Assembly (NCBI GenBank): GCA_963836355.1
Contig: CAWIJO010000010.1
Coordinates: forward strand, 124,001 to 188,000
Origin: Palsa-506 sp963836355
GTDB taxonomy: Bacteria > Actinomycetota > Actinomycetes > Streptosporangiales > Streptosporangiaceae
Reading direction: 5' to 3'
Length of the DNA: 64,000 bases
The position numbers and the translations under genes are program-made. The notes beneath the pieces were generated by a model. The model was not told where the DNA came from, did no database searches, and saw only the letters and a list, made by a program, of their open reading frames with translations. Of this stretch, positions 41,650 to 53,019 are shown one piece after another (within the stretch, counting starts at the first letter, position 1; each line of letters opens with the position of its first letter).

Positions 41650-42120
41650 GTGAGGCAGATGGAGGTCGTAGGCGTCCGGGTTGAGATGCCCACGAACAAC
41701 CCCATCGTCCTGCTGAAGGAATCGCAGGGGGAGAGGTACTTGCCGATCTGGATCGGCCCGATGGAGGCGACGGCGATCGCCTTCGCGCAGCAGGGCATGG
41801 TGCCCGCGCGGCCGCTTACCCATGACCTGTTCCGGGACGTGCTTGAGGCACTGGGCGTGCAACTGCAGACCGTCAACATCACCGCGCTGCGAGATGGCAT
41901 CTTCTTTGCCGACCTGATTTTCTCCAACGGCAAGGAAGTCAGCGCCAGGCCGTCGGACTCGATCGCGCTCGCGCTTCGGACCGGCGCCACGATCTTCGCC
42001 AGCGACGAGATCCTCGACGAGGCAGGCGTCGCGATCCCGGACGAGCAGGAGGACGAGGTCGAAAAATTCCGGGAATTCCTCGACACGATCACGCCGGAGG
42101 ACTTCGGCCGCGCCACCTGA
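41650..42120 (+). CDS. Bifunctional nuclease domain protein (DUF151)
   Basis: This 156-residue protein of the DUF151/BFN family has the standard opening MEVVGVRVEMPTNNPIVLL, the core PIWIGPMEATAIAFAQQG, and the conserved RPSDSIALALRTGATIFASDEIL. Plant members have nuclease activity; the bacterial function is not known. GTG 41650 follows GGAG; an ATG at 41659 is the alternative. It occupies the position of Rv1829 between two MerR genes, an arrangement conserved across actinobacteria. An acidic C-terminus follows the core. Confidence 0.92.
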   Translation: MRQMEVVGVRVEMPTNNPIVLLKESQGERYLPIWIGPMEATAIAFAQQGMVPARPLTHDLFRDVLEALGVQLQTVNITALRDGIFFADLIFSNGKEVSARPSDSIALALRTGATIFASDEILDEAGVAIPDEQEDEVEKFREFLDTITPEDFGRAT

Positions 42121-42204
42121 GCACCGCTGGAGTGCGCTGGTGCCAACGGGGCCGGTGGTCTGTCACGGTTGGTCACTCTTACCGCGACGCGCCGGGCCAG
42201 ATCG

Positions 42205-42234
42205 TTGACGAGTTCACCGCGGCCGGCCTACGGT
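42205..42234 (+). promoter_or_regulatory. Candidate promoter for the second MerR gene
   Basis: TTGACG at 42205-42210 and TACGGT at 42229-42234 are spaced by 18 bases and sit 46 bases before the GTG start at 42280. Confidence 0.5.
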
Positions 42235-42279
42235 GCGAGACGTGTACCCAGGGAGGCTGCTCCCGGGCCGGAGGTGGGC

Positions 42280-42906
42280 GTGGCGGTAACTAAGGGTCAG
42301 GACCAGGCGCCGGGCGTTCGCCGCGCGGCGGCCCGGCGCGCCGAGGAGCAGGGCCTGCTCTTCGGTGAGGAACTGATGGCACAGCCGGCGCCCGCGGGCG
42401 AGGAAACCGGCGGCTACCGGGGCCCGACGGCATGCGCCGCCGCCGGGATCACCTACCGCCAGCTGGACTACTGGGCCCGCACCGGCCTGGTCGAGCCGAG
42501 CGTGCGCGCGGCCACCGGATCGGGCTCCCAGCGGCTCTACGGCTTCCGCGATATCCTCGTGCTGAAGGTCGTGAAGCGGCTGCTTGACACCGGGATCTCG
42601 CTGCAGCAGATCCGGGCCGCGGTCGAGCACCTGGGTGCCAAGGGCACCAGCGACCTGGCGCGGGTAACGCTGATGAGCGACGGCGCCAGCGTCTACGAAT
42701 GCACGTCGGCGGACGAGGTCGTCGATCTGCTGCAAGGCGGCCAGGGCGTCTTCGGCATCGCGCTCGGCCGGGTCTGGCAGGAGGTCGAGGGCAGCCTCGC
42801 CGAGCTGCCGGCCGAGCAGGCTGCGGCCGATGACGGCGGCCTGCCGGGGCCGGATCCCGGCCGGGCTGACGAGCTGTCCAGGCGCCGCGCGCGCAAGACC
42901 GGCTGA
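42280..42906 (+). CDS. MerR-family regulator (Rv1830 homologue)
   Basis: This DNA-binding protein of 208 residues contains the MerR motif GITYRQLDYWARTGLVEPS, the wing RLYGFRDILVLKVVKRLLD and the dimer region ISLQQIRAAVEHL. A C-terminal part holding YECTSADEVVDLLQGGQGVFG is typical of the Rv1830-like subgroup. GTG 42280 follows GGAGG by 5 bases, and upstream in-frame starts lack a site. It is the fourth gene of the garA block. The function is not established beyond likely transcription control; links to growth and division are reported for the mycobacterial homologue. Confidence 0.86.
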   Translation: MAVTKGQDQAPGVRRAAARRAEEQGLLFGEELMAQPAPAGEETGGYRGPTACAAAGITYRQLDYWARTGLVEPSVRAATGSGSQRLYGFRDILVLKVVKRLLDTGISLQQIRAAVEHLGAKGTSDLARVTLMSDGASVYECTSADEVVDLLQGGQGVFGIALGRVWQEVEGSLAELPAEQAAADDGGLPGPDPGRADELSRRRARKTG

Positions 42907-43054
42907 CCGGAACTGGCCTGCTGCCGCTGACCCGGCAAAGCCCGGCTCGCCAGCCGAGGCGAAGGCCGGCTCCGGCACCCGCAGCGGCCGGAGCGGCCGG
43001 CTCGCGGCGGAGTCCGCGGGCAGCGGCCAGGGTGGCGGGGGAGACCGCGTTAAA

Positions 43055-43080
43055 CTGTAAATTCGTCAAGTCTGTTAATT
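43055..43080 (+). promoter_or_regulatory. AT-rich direct repeats before the ABC exporter genes
   Basis: CTGTAAATT at 43055-43063 and CTGTTAATT at 43072-43080 repeat with a 17-base period in an AT-rich island that ends 7 bases before the ABC start. They could be operator half-sites or overlap a promoter. Confidence 0.4.
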
Positions 43081-43087
43081 TGAGCGG

Positions 43088-43987
43088 ATGCTCGCGACCA
43101 TCTCCGTCCGCGACGTCCGCAAGTCCTATGGTGACCTGCGCGCCGTGGACGGCGTCAGCTTCGAGGTGGCGCCCGGCGAGTTCTTCGGCATCCTGGGCCC
43201 GAACGGGGCCGGCAAGACCACCACGCTGGAGATCATGGAGGGGCTGCGCGAGGCCGACGCGGGCGAGGCGATCGTCCTCGGCATGCCGGCCTGGCCGCGG
43301 AACCCGGCGCTGCTGCCGCGGATCGGCGTGCAGCTGCAGGCCTCGTCGTTCTTCGAGCGGCTGACCGCCAGGGAGCAGCTCGCCACCTTCGCCGCGCTGT
43401 ACGGCATCCCGGCGCGGCGGGCTGATGAGATGCTCGAGGTCGTGGGCCTGACCGACAAGGCAGGCACCAGGACGGAGAAACTTTCCGGCGGTCAGGCGCA
43501 GCGGCTGTCTATCGCCTGCGCGCTCGTGCACGGGCCCGATGTCGTCTTCCTAGACGAGCCGACCGGCGCGCTCGACCCGCAGGCCAGGCGCAACCTGTGG
43601 GATCTGCTGCGGGGGATCGCCGCGGAAGGGCGCACGGTGGTGCTGACCACCCACCACATGGACGAGGCGGAGATCCTCTGCGAACGGGTAGCGATCATGG
43701 ACCACGGCAGGATTCTGCAGATCGGGCCGCCGGCCGCGCTGGTCCGGGCGCTCGATTTCCCGACCCGGATCACGATCGAGTCCGGGCCGGCCGCCGAGGG
43801 CGCGCGGGCTGCGCTGCCCGGTGACGAGGTGACCGACGACGGGGTGGAGCTGGCGATCGTCACCCGGGATCCGGCCCGGGCACTCGGCTGGCTGGCCGGG
43901 CACGGCTCGCTGGCCGGGCTGCAAGTCAGGGGCGGGAACCTGGAGGACGTCTTCCTGCAGCTCACCGGGCGGGAGTACCGCGCATGA
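43088..43987 (+). CDS. ABC transporter ATP-binding protein (DrrA-like)
   Basis: This is the cytoplasmic ATPase of an ABC-2 type exporter. The motifs are Walker A GPNGAGKTT, Q-loop near GVQLQASS, signature LSGGQAQRL, Walker B VVFLDEPTGALD and the His switch TTHHMDEAE. The 299-residue length includes a C-terminal domain typical of DrrA-like exporters. It is followed 34 bases later by the permease gene, which completes the transporter. The pair sits between the garA block and gcvP, positions that are adjacent in mycobacteria, so it may be an insertion into a conserved region. The substrate is unknown. Confidence 0.94.
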   Translation: MLATISVRDVRKSYGDLRAVDGVSFEVAPGEFFGILGPNGAGKTTTLEIMEGLREADAGEAIVLGMPAWPRNPALLPRIGVQLQASSFFERLTAREQLATFAALYGIPARRADEMLEVVGLTDKAGTRTEKLSGGQAQRLSIACALVHGPDVVFLDEPTGALDPQARRNLWDLLRGIAAEGRTVVLTTHHMDEAEILCERVAIMDHGRILQIGPPAALVRALDFPTRITIESGPAAEGARAALPGDEVTDDGVELAIVTRDPARALGWLAGHGSLAGLQVRGGNLEDVFLQLTGREYRA

Positions 43988-44021
43988 CGAGGCAGGCCGG
44001 CGCCACGCAACGGGAGCGGCG

Positions 44022-45086
44022 ATGAGAGCGCACGCGCTGCGCAGCCTGTCCCGCGCGATGTTCCTCGGGTTCGTCCGGGATCGCGGAGCCATGATCTTCA
44101 CGATCCTGATCCCGGTGCTGTTCCTCGTGCTGCTCGGGTCGATCTACAAGAGCTCGTCCGCGCCGCAGGTCACCGTCGTCGAGGTGGGCAAGGTCAGCCT
44201 GCTTGACCAGGCCGGCGGACACGGCCAGCTGAGCCAGATCCTGAAGATCACCAAGTCGCGGAGCCTTGCGGCCGCGGTCAAAGACGTGCGGCAGGGCAAC
44301 GATGACGCCGTCGTGCAGCAGCAGGGCAATGCGCTCGTCGTCCGCTACTCGATCGCGGACCAGGTCACGGCCGGCCTGGTAAACAGCGTCTTCTCGTCGA
44401 TCGTGCAGCAGGCTAACCAGCAGGCAAGCGGCCGCCCTGCCGCCTTCAGGCTCTCCGCCCGGCAGGTGGAGGACAAGTCGCTCAAGCCCATCCAGTACCT
44501 GGCGCCCGGCCTGCTCGGCTGGGCGATAGCGTCGGGTGCCACCTTCGGCGCGGCGATAACGCTGGTGAGCTGGCGGGAGAACAAGCTGCTTCGGCGGCTG
44601 CGGCTCGCCCCGGCCAGCGCCGCGTCCGTGGTCGGCGCCAGGATCGCGGTCAGCCTCGCGGTCGCGCTTGTCCAGCTGGCCGTGTTCCTGGCCATCGCCA
44701 CCACCCCGTACTTCGGGCTGAAGCTCACCGCCGCGTGGTGGATGGCGATCCCGGTGGTGGTCTGCGGGACGCTGGCGTTCCTTTCCATCGGCCTGCTGGT
44801 CGGAGCCGTCGCGAAGACCCAGCAGGCAGCGACGTCGATCGCGAACCTGGTGATCCTGCCGATGGCGTTCCTGGGCGGCGCGTTCATCCCGCTCAACTTC
44901 GCGCCCAGGTGGATACAGGACGTCTCCTACGCGCTGCCGCTGCGTTACCTGGTGCTCGGCATGCAGGACGTGCTGGCCCGCGGCGACGGGCCCGCCGCGG
45001 CGCTGCCCGCCATCGGGCTGCTGCTCGGCATCGCCGCGGTGCTGACCGGCATCTCGGCCCGGGTGTTCCGCTGGGACCAGATCTAG
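44022..45086 (+). CDS. ABC-2 type transporter permease
   Basis: This membrane partner of the preceding ATPase has 354 residues: one helix at the N-terminus (MIFTILIPVLFLVLLGSIY), a large extracytoplasmic domain of about 130 residues, then five helices with the family motif GGAFIPLNFAPRWIQDVSYALPLRYLV near the end. The layout fits the ABC2 membrane family with an extended first loop. The start has GGGAG upstream. It ends about 75 bases before the glycine riboswitch. Confidence 0.9.
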   Translation: MRAHALRSLSRAMFLGFVRDRGAMIFTILIPVLFLVLLGSIYKSSSAPQVTVVEVGKVSLLDQAGGHGQLSQILKITKSRSLAAAVKDVRQGNDDAVVQQQGNALVVRYSIADQVTAGLVNSVFSSIVQQANQQASGRPAAFRLSARQVEDKSLKPIQYLAPGLLGWAIASGATFGAAITLVSWRENKLLRRLRLAPASAASVVGARIAVSLAVALVQLAVFLAIATTPYFGLKLTAAWWMAIPVVVCGTLAFLSIGLLVGAVAKTQQAATSIANLVILPMAFLGGAFIPLNFAPRWIQDVSYALPLRYLVLGMQDVLARGDGPAAALPAIGLLLGIAAVLTGISARVFRWDQI

Positions 45087-45133
45087 CCCGAGGACATCTA
45101 GCCGGAATCATTGGGCCGCGCGGGTGCCTCGGG

Positions 45134-45139
45134 TAGGCT
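45134..45139 (+). promoter_or_regulatory. Candidate -10 box for the riboswitch-gcvP transcript
   Basis: TAGGCT fits TANNNT and stands 22 bases before the start of the glycine aptamer, a distance that suits transcription start just ahead of the RNA. No -35 box is clear. Confidence 0.4.
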
Positions 45140-45160
45140 CACAGGCGCTGACGACACCGC

Positions 45161-45260
45161 CCGGGAGAGACCTCGCGAACGCGGCGGGGCGCCGAAGGTG
45201 CAACCTCCCCGGAACCTCTCAGGCAGCACGGACCGGGCGGGCCAGGCGTCTCTGGAGGCT
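45161..45260 (+). ncRNA. Glycine riboswitch upstream of gcvP
   Basis: The conserved aptamer blocks occur in order: CGGGAGAGACC, GGGGCGCCGAAGGTGCAA, CCTCTCAGGCAGCACGGACC and TCTCTGGAGG, matching the gcvT-type glycine aptamer. Only one complete aptamer is seen; a second (tandem) aptamer is not evident downstream, where the sequence becomes GC-rich. Glycine binding usually turns on glycine-cleavage genes. The expression platform before the gcvP ATG at 45339 was not resolved. Confidence 0.9.
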
Positions 45261-45338
45261 GCCTCGCGGCGGGCGACAGAGGGGGAGTCAGGCGGCCGCG
45301 CGCGGTGGCCGCCCCGGACCGCCCCGTGGGAGACTGCC

Positions 45339-48232
<2,894 letters not shown>

Positions 48233-48299
48233 TCCCGCCGACGGCGGCCCGGCGGCGGACCTGAAAGCGATAGCCGGCTAGGCCGGATTTGGAGGATGC

Positions 48300-48641
48300 A
48301 TGCAGATCATCGCGGCTGCCGGGATCTTCACCGGGCCGGCTAGCGGCACCGGCAATCACTGGGTGGAGCAGCTGCGGGTCGCCGACCTGAGCGTCGGCAC
48401 CTACTCGGTCCGCCGTGGCGGCGCGGACGATCAGTCTCCGCACACCGAGGACGAGATCTACGTGGTGACGGCCGGGCGGGCGCGGCTGGAGGCCGGCGGC
48501 CAGCGCGTCCTCGTCGGCCCCGGCTCGGTGATCTTCGTGCCGGCCGGCCAGGTGCACCGGTTCACCGAGGTAACGGAAGACCTGGCCGCCGTAGTGCTGT
48601 TCGCCCCGGCCGAGGGAACACGTGCGGCAGCGCCGGGCTAG
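48300..48641 (+). CDS. Small cupin-domain protein
   Basis: This 113-residue beta-barrel protein has the two cupin motifs: SPHTEDEIYVVTAGRARLE with metal ligands His and Glu, and GSVIFVPAGQVHRF with the final His. GGAGG stands 4 bases before the ATG. Small single-domain cupins act as binding proteins, isomerases or dioxygenases; nothing here decides which. It follows gcvP by about 65 bases and may be read from the same transcript. Confidence 0.88.
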   Translation: MQIIAAAGIFTGPASGTGNHWVEQLRVADLSVGTYSVRRGGADDQSPHTEDEIYVVTAGRARLEAGGQRVLVGPGSVIFVPAGQVHRFTEVTEDLAAVVLFAPAEGTRAAAPG

Positions 48642-48990
48642 CCGCCAATCGTGCGGCCCTTCCACTCGCCGCCGCGGTCGTCCCCTTCGGCGGCCCGCAC
48701 CAGCGCCGCCACGGTTCCCGGCCCGAAGCTGATGTCGGCGTCGGCGAACAGCACGTCGTCGGTGCCGCCCGCGGCATCAAGGCCCTGCCGCATCGCCCAC
48801 ACCTTGCCCGTCCAGCCGGACGGCCGGCCGCCGCCGCTGATCACCAGGGGCTGCCTGCCCGCCGGGCCGCCCGGCTGCCCGAGCGCGACGGCCACCGCAG
48901 CGGTGCCGTCCGAGGCGGTCAGCAGGCAGGCGGCAGCGGCGACGGGCACCCGCCTAGCCTGGCAGGCCGGCCAAGGCTGCCCGGCTATGC
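48638..48990 (-). pseudogene. Fragment of an HpnB-like family 2 glycosyltransferase
   Basis: On the minus strand the sequence reads TASDGTAAVAVALGQP, then PSGWTGKVWAMRQGLDAAGG and DDVLFADADISFGPGTVAAL, the nucleotide-sugar and DxD-like (DADI) region of hopanoid-associated glycosyltransferases (HpnB). Neither the N-terminal strand nor the rest of the catalytic and membrane parts is present: homology is lost towards 48690 and the upstream side runs into uvrC. It therefore looks like a remnant of about 110 codons, convergent with the cupin gene. The boundaries are approximate. Confidence 0.65.
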
Positions 48991-49003
48991 GGGCCGGCCC
49001 GCA

Positions 49004-49009
49004 TAGAGT
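49004..49009 (+). promoter_or_regulatory. Candidate -10 box for uvrC
   Basis: TAGAGT fits TANNNT, with the uvrC ATG only 6 bases downstream and no Shine-Dalgarno sequence, so the uvrC-rapZ-yvcK-whiA transcript is probably leaderless. Confidence 0.5.
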
Positions 49010-49015
49010 TGCCGT

Positions 49016-51133
49016 ATGGCAGATCCGGCGAGCTACCGGCCCGCCCCCGGCTCGATTCCCGAGTCCCCCGGCGTCTACCGGTTCCGCGATTCCGGTGGCC
49101 GGGTGATTTACGTAGGGAAGGCGAAAAACCTCAGGTCCCGGCTGAATTCCTACTTCGCCGATTTCGCCGGGCTGCACCCGCGTACGCAAACGATGCTGCG
49201 GTCGGCGTCCGCGGTTGACTGGACGATTGTCGGCACCGAGGTAGAAGCGTTCCAGCTGGAGTACTCCTGGATCAAGGAGTTCGACCCCAGGTTCAACGTC
49301 AGGTACCGCGATGACAAGAGCTACCCTTACCTGGCCGTCACGATGAGCGAGGAGTTTCCCCGGGTAACGGTCATGCGCGGGGCGAAGCGGCGCGGTGTCC
49401 GCTATTTCGGCCCGTACTCGCACGCCTGGGCAATCAGGGACACGGTCGACACATTGCTCCGGGTATTCCCGGTGCGGACCTGCTCGGCGGGCGTTTTCAA
49501 GCGGGCCGGCCAGATCGGCCGGCCGTGCCTGCTCGGCTATATCGGCAAGTGCTCCGCGCCGTGTGTCGGCCGGGTCAGCGCCGAGCAGCACCTCCTGCTG
49601 GCCGAGGAGTTCTGCGACTTCATGTCCGGCCAGACCGCCCGGTTCATCCGGCGGCTCGAGGCTCAGATGCGCGAGGCAGCCGCTGCCGAGGAGTTCGAGC
49701 GGGCGGCCAGGCTGCGCGACGACGTCAAGGCGCTGCAGCGTGCCCTGGAGAAGCAGGCGGTTGTCCTCGGCGACGGGACCGACTGTGACGTTATCGCGCT
49801 GTCCGAGGACCAGCTTGAGGCCGCCGTGCAGATCTTCTACGTCCGCGGCGGCCGGGTCCGCGGACAGCGGGGCTGGGTGGTCGACAAGGTCGAGGACGTG
49901 ACAACGGAGGAACTCGTCGAGCATTTCCTCGGCCAGGTGTACGGCGACGACGCGATCGCGGGCCAGGCGACGGCGCAGCCCGCGGCGGCGCAACGGGGGC
50001 CCGGGGCCAGGCGGCCGGAGGCCAGGCAGCCCGCGCCGGGCGCCGAGCGGGCGGTCCCGCGCGAGGTGCTCGTGCCGGTCCTGCCGCCGGCCGCGGCCAC
50101 CGTCGAGGAATGGCTGGCGGCTTGCCGCGGCGGCCCGGTGTCCCTCCGGGTTCCCCGCCGGGGCGACAAGAAGGCCCTGCTCACGACCGTGGCGCGGAAC
50201 GCCGCCGAGTCGCTGGCGCTGCACAAGACCCGGCGGGCAAGCGACCTGAGCACCCGCAGCCGGGCGCTCGCCGAGATCCAGGAGGCACTAGGCCTCGACG
50301 CGGCGCCGCTGCGGATCGAGTCTTACGACGTATCCAACCTGCAGGGCACCCACGTCGTCGCGTCCATGATCGTCTTCGAGGATGGCCTGGCGCGCAAGTC
50401 GGAGTACCGCAGGTTCAGCATCCGAGGTGCCGATGGCACCGACGACGTCGCCGCGATCCACGAGGTGGTATCCCGCAGGTTCCGGCGCTACCTGGAGGAA
50501 CGCGAGGCCACCGGCGAACTCGATGTCCTCGGGGAGAGCACCCCGGCGGGGCCGCCAGCAGAAGATCCGGCCCGCCAGCGCAAGTTCGCCTACCCGCCCA
50601 ACCTGCTGGTCATCGACGGCGGGCCGGCTCAGGTCGCGGCGGCGGTTCGGGCGCTCGACGAGCTCAGCATCGATGACGTGGCGGTATGCGGGCTGGCCAA
50701 GCGACTTGAGGAAGTCTGGCTGCCCGGCGAGGACGCGCCGGTTATCCTGCCCAGGACCAGCGAGGGCCTGTACCTGCTGCAGCGGGTGCGGGACGAGGCG
50801 CACCGGTTCGCGATCGCCTATCACCGCAAGAAGCGGTCCACCGCGCTGACCACCAGCGAGCTCGACGCGGTGCCGGGCCTCGGCCCGGCCCGGCGGGCCG
50901 CGCTGCTGCGGCATTTCGGCTCCGTCCGCAGGATCGGCGGCGCCACCGCGGTCGAGATCTCCAGCCTGCCCGGATTTGGCCCGGCGCTGGCAACCGCGGT
51001 GCTCGCCGCGCTGCATCCAGCTGCGGCAGGCGGGGACGATGACAGCGCGAACAGCAATGCTGACAGCAGCGGGTACGACGGGGACGGCAGCGCAGCGGCG
51101 GGCTCGCTGCCATCGGGGGAGGAAGTGCCGTGA
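49016..51133 (+). CDS. uvrC: Excinuclease ABC subunit C
   Basis: UvrC makes the two incisions of nucleotide excision repair with UvrA and UvrB. The N-terminal GIY-YIG nuclease reads GVYRFRDSGGRVIYVGKAKNL. The UVR domain is at about 210-250 (FERAARLRDDVKALQRALE). The C-terminal RNase H-like nuclease has ESYDVSNLQGTHVVASM, and tandem helix-hairpin-helix motifs follow (VPGLGPARRAALLRHFGS, SLPGFGPALA). A low-complexity Ala/Gln/Arg insert at about 325-345 and a repetitive acidic tail are not conserved. The length of 705 residues is normal for actinobacteria. Its stop overlaps the rapZ start by 4 bases. Confidence 0.96.
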   Translation: MADPASYRPAPGSIPESPGVYRFRDSGGRVIYVGKAKNLRSRLNSYFADFAGLHPRTQTMLRSASAVDWTIVGTEVEAFQLEYSWIKEFDPRFNVRYRDDKSYPYLAVTMSEEFPRVTVMRGAKRRGVRYFGPYSHAWAIRDTVDTLLRVFPVRTCSAGVFKRAGQIGRPCLLGYIGKCSAPCVGRVSAEQHLLLAEEFCDFMSGQTARFIRRLEAQMREAAAAEEFERAARLRDDVKALQRALEKQAVVLGDGTDCDVIALSEDQLEAAVQIFYVRGGRVRGQRGWVVDKVEDVTTEELVEHFLGQVYGDDAIAGQATAQPAAAQRGPGARRPEARQPAPGAERAVPREVLVPVLPPAAATVEEWLAACRGGPVSLRVPRRGDKKALLTTVARNAAESLALHKTRRASDLSTRSRALAEIQEALGLDAAPLRIESYDVSNLQGTHVVASMIVFEDGLARKSEYRRFSIRGADGTDDVAAIHEVVSRRFRRYLEEREATGELDVLGESTPAGPPAEDPARQRKFAYPPNLLVIDGGPAQVAAAVRALDELSIDDVAVCGLAKRLEEVWLPGEDAPVILPRTSEGLYLLQRVRDEAHRFAIAYHRKKRSTALTTSELDAVPGLGPARRAALLRHFGSVRRIGGATAVEISSLPGFGPALATAVLAALHPAAAGGDDDSANSNADSSGYDGDGSAAAGSLPSGEEVP

Positions 51134-52005
51134 CGAGAGCTATCGATGATCCGGAGATAGTAATCATCACCGGGATGTCCGGCGCGGGACGGAGCACTGC
51201 GGCGAAGTCGCTGGAGGATCTCGACTGGTTCGTCGCCGACAACCTGCCGCCGGACCTGCTGCCGACGATGGTGGATCTGGCCAGGCGCGCGAAGGGCGCG
51301 GTGCCCAGGATCGCCGTCGTGGTGGACGTCCGCAGCCGGCCCTTCTCCAGCGACCTGAAGTCGGTGATCGGCGAGCTCGAGACGCGCGGCGTCCGGCCCT
51401 ACGTTGTCTTCCTCGAGGCCAGCGACGACACGCTGGTGCGGAGGTTCGAAAGCGTGCGGCGGCCGCATCCGCTGCAGGAGGGCCGCCGAGTCATCGACGG
51501 GATTACCGTCGAGCGGGAACTGCTCCGGGGCCTGCGCGGCGACGCCAACCTGATACTGGACAGCTCCGAGCTGAACGTGCACGAATTGCGGGCCCGGCTA
51601 CGTGACGCCTTCGGCAGTGCCGCGGAGACCGCTTTGCGGGTGAACATCGTGTCCTTCGGCTTCAAGTACGGCCTCCCGCTCGACGCGGACATGGTCGCTG
51701 ACTGCCGGTTCCTGCCGAACCCGCACTGGATCGACGAACTCGCCCCGCTGACCGGGCAGGATGGCGCGGTGCGCGAGTATGTGCTGCGCCAGCCGGGCGC
51801 CGCCGAGTTCCTGGCCGCCTACGTCCAGGCGGTCGGCATTGCGCTTGATGGCTATGGTGAGGCAGGCAAGCATTTCGTCCTGCTGGCGGTCGGCTGCACT
51901 GGCGGCAAGCACCGCAGCGTCGTGATGGCCGAGGAGATCGCGTCCCGGCTCGGCAAGTCATGGCCGGGCCTGCAGGTGGTGCACAGGGATCTTGGCCGTG
52001 AGTGA
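51130..52005 (+). CDS. rapZ: RapZ/YvcJ-family nucleotide-binding protein
   Basis: The RapZ family binds nucleotides and, in Escherichia coli, targets a small RNA for decay; its role in actinobacteria is less clear. The P-loop-like motif GMSGAGRSTAAKSLEDL is at about residue 17, then DNLPPDLLPTMVDL, FLEASDDTLVRRF and RPHPL. The C-terminal block VNIVSFGFKYGLPLDADMV and GCTGGKHRSVVMAEE are fully conserved. At 291 residues it is complete. uvrC-rapZ-yvcK-whiA is a standard Gram-positive order. Confidence 0.95.
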   Translation: MTRAIDDPEIVIITGMSGAGRSTAAKSLEDLDWFVADNLPPDLLPTMVDLARRAKGAVPRIAVVVDVRSRPFSSDLKSVIGELETRGVRPYVVFLEASDDTLVRRFESVRRPHPLQEGRRVIDGITVERELLRGLRGDANLILDSSELNVHELRARLRDAFGSAAETALRVNIVSFGFKYGLPLDADMVADCRFLPNPHWIDELAPLTGQDGAVREYVLRQPGAAEFLAAYVQAVGIALDGYGEAGKHFVLLAVGCTGGKHRSVVMAEEIASRLGKSWPGLQVVHRDLGRE

Positions 52006-52084
52006 GCGCAACGATGGGTGACGGCGTGTCAGCCGATCCCGGCGGCCAGGCTGAGGCGCCGGCCGGCCGCACAGCCGCAAGGTC

Positions 52085-53014
52085 GTGGCGTTCGGCGGCG
52101 GCCACGGGCTGTTCGCCTCGCTCTCCGCCCTGCGCCGGGTCACCCGCCAGCTCACCGCCGTCGTCACGGTCGCCGATGACGGCGGCTCTAGCGGCAGGCT
52201 GCGCCGCGAATTCGGCGTGCTGCCTCCCGGCGATCTGCGGATGGCGCTGGCGGCGCTATGCGGCGATGACGACTGGGGCACCACCTGGAGCCAGGTTGTC
52301 CAGCACCGGTTCACCGGGAACGCGGATCTTGGCGGGCACGCGGTCGGCAATGTCCTGATCGTGGCACTTTGGGAACTGCTCGGCGATACCGTCCAGGGCC
52401 TCGACTGGGTTGGCCGGCTGCTCGGCGCGCACGGCCGGGTGCTGCCGATGGCGTCGGTGCCGCTCGATCTCGCCGCGGAAGTAGCAGGGGCAGATCCGGA
52501 CAGGCCGGATGTGATCAGCACCGTTCGAGGCCAGGTCGCCTGCGCGGAGACCACCGGGCGGGTACGGTCGATCTCATTGATTCCCGCGGACCCGCCCGCC
52601 TGCGCCGAAGCGGTAACCGCGGTCGGCGAAGCGGACTGGGTAGTGCTCGGGCCTGGTTCCTGGTTCACCAGCGTGCTCCCGCATCTGCTGGTCCCTCAGC
52701 TGGCCCGGGCACTGCATAGGACGCGGGCGCGCCGGGTAGTGACGCTCAATCTCGCGCCGCAGCCCGGCGAGACCGAGGGATTCTCGCCGCACGCACACCT
52801 GGAGGTGCTCGCCGACCACGCGCCGCGGCTGATGATCGATGTCGTGCTCGCCGATCGCCAGGCCGCGGCGGGAACGGCTACCGAGCTGGAGAAGGCTGCC
52901 GGCCTGCTCGGCGGCAGGCTCGTGCTGGCGGACCTGGCCATGGGGGACGGGTCGGCACGCCATGATCCGCGGCGGCTGGCCGGCGCGTTCGCGCAGATAT
53001 TTGAGGGGGAGTGA
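52085..53014 (+). CDS. yvcK: YvcK/CofD-like gluconeogenesis factor
   Basis: YvcK-family proteins bind UDP-sugars and affect carbon metabolism and cell-wall homeostasis. The product contains AFGGGHGLFASLSALRR, TVADDGGSSGRLRREFGVLPPGDLR, HRFTGNADLGGHAVGN and VLGPGSWFTSVLPHLLVP. The usual N-terminus has a residue or more before KVVAFGGGHG; in this frame a stop at 52052-52054 prevents any start other than GTG 52085, which falls at the second Val. ATG 52014, better placed after rapZ, is in another frame and would need one extra base near 52078. The true start is thus uncertain and a one-base deletion is possible. Otherwise it is complete. Confidence 0.86.
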   Translation: MAFGGGHGLFASLSALRRVTRQLTAVVTVADDGGSSGRLRREFGVLPPGDLRMALAALCGDDDWGTTWSQVVQHRFTGNADLGGHAVGNVLIVALWELLGDTVQGLDWVGRLLGAHGRVLPMASVPLDLAAEVAGADPDRPDVISTVRGQVACAETTGRVRSISLIPADPPACAEAVTAVGEADWVVLGPGSWFTSVLPHLLVPQLARALHRTRARRVVTLNLAPQPGETEGFSPHAHLEVLADHAPRLMIDVVLADRQAAAGTATELEKAAGLLGGRLVLADLAMGDGSARHDPRRLAGAFAQIFEGE

Positions 53015-53019
53015 GGCCA

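Noticed and set aside
45260..45338. Second glycine aptamer after the first
   Set aside because: The characteristic CGCCGAAGG and CTCTCAGG blocks are not repeated here.
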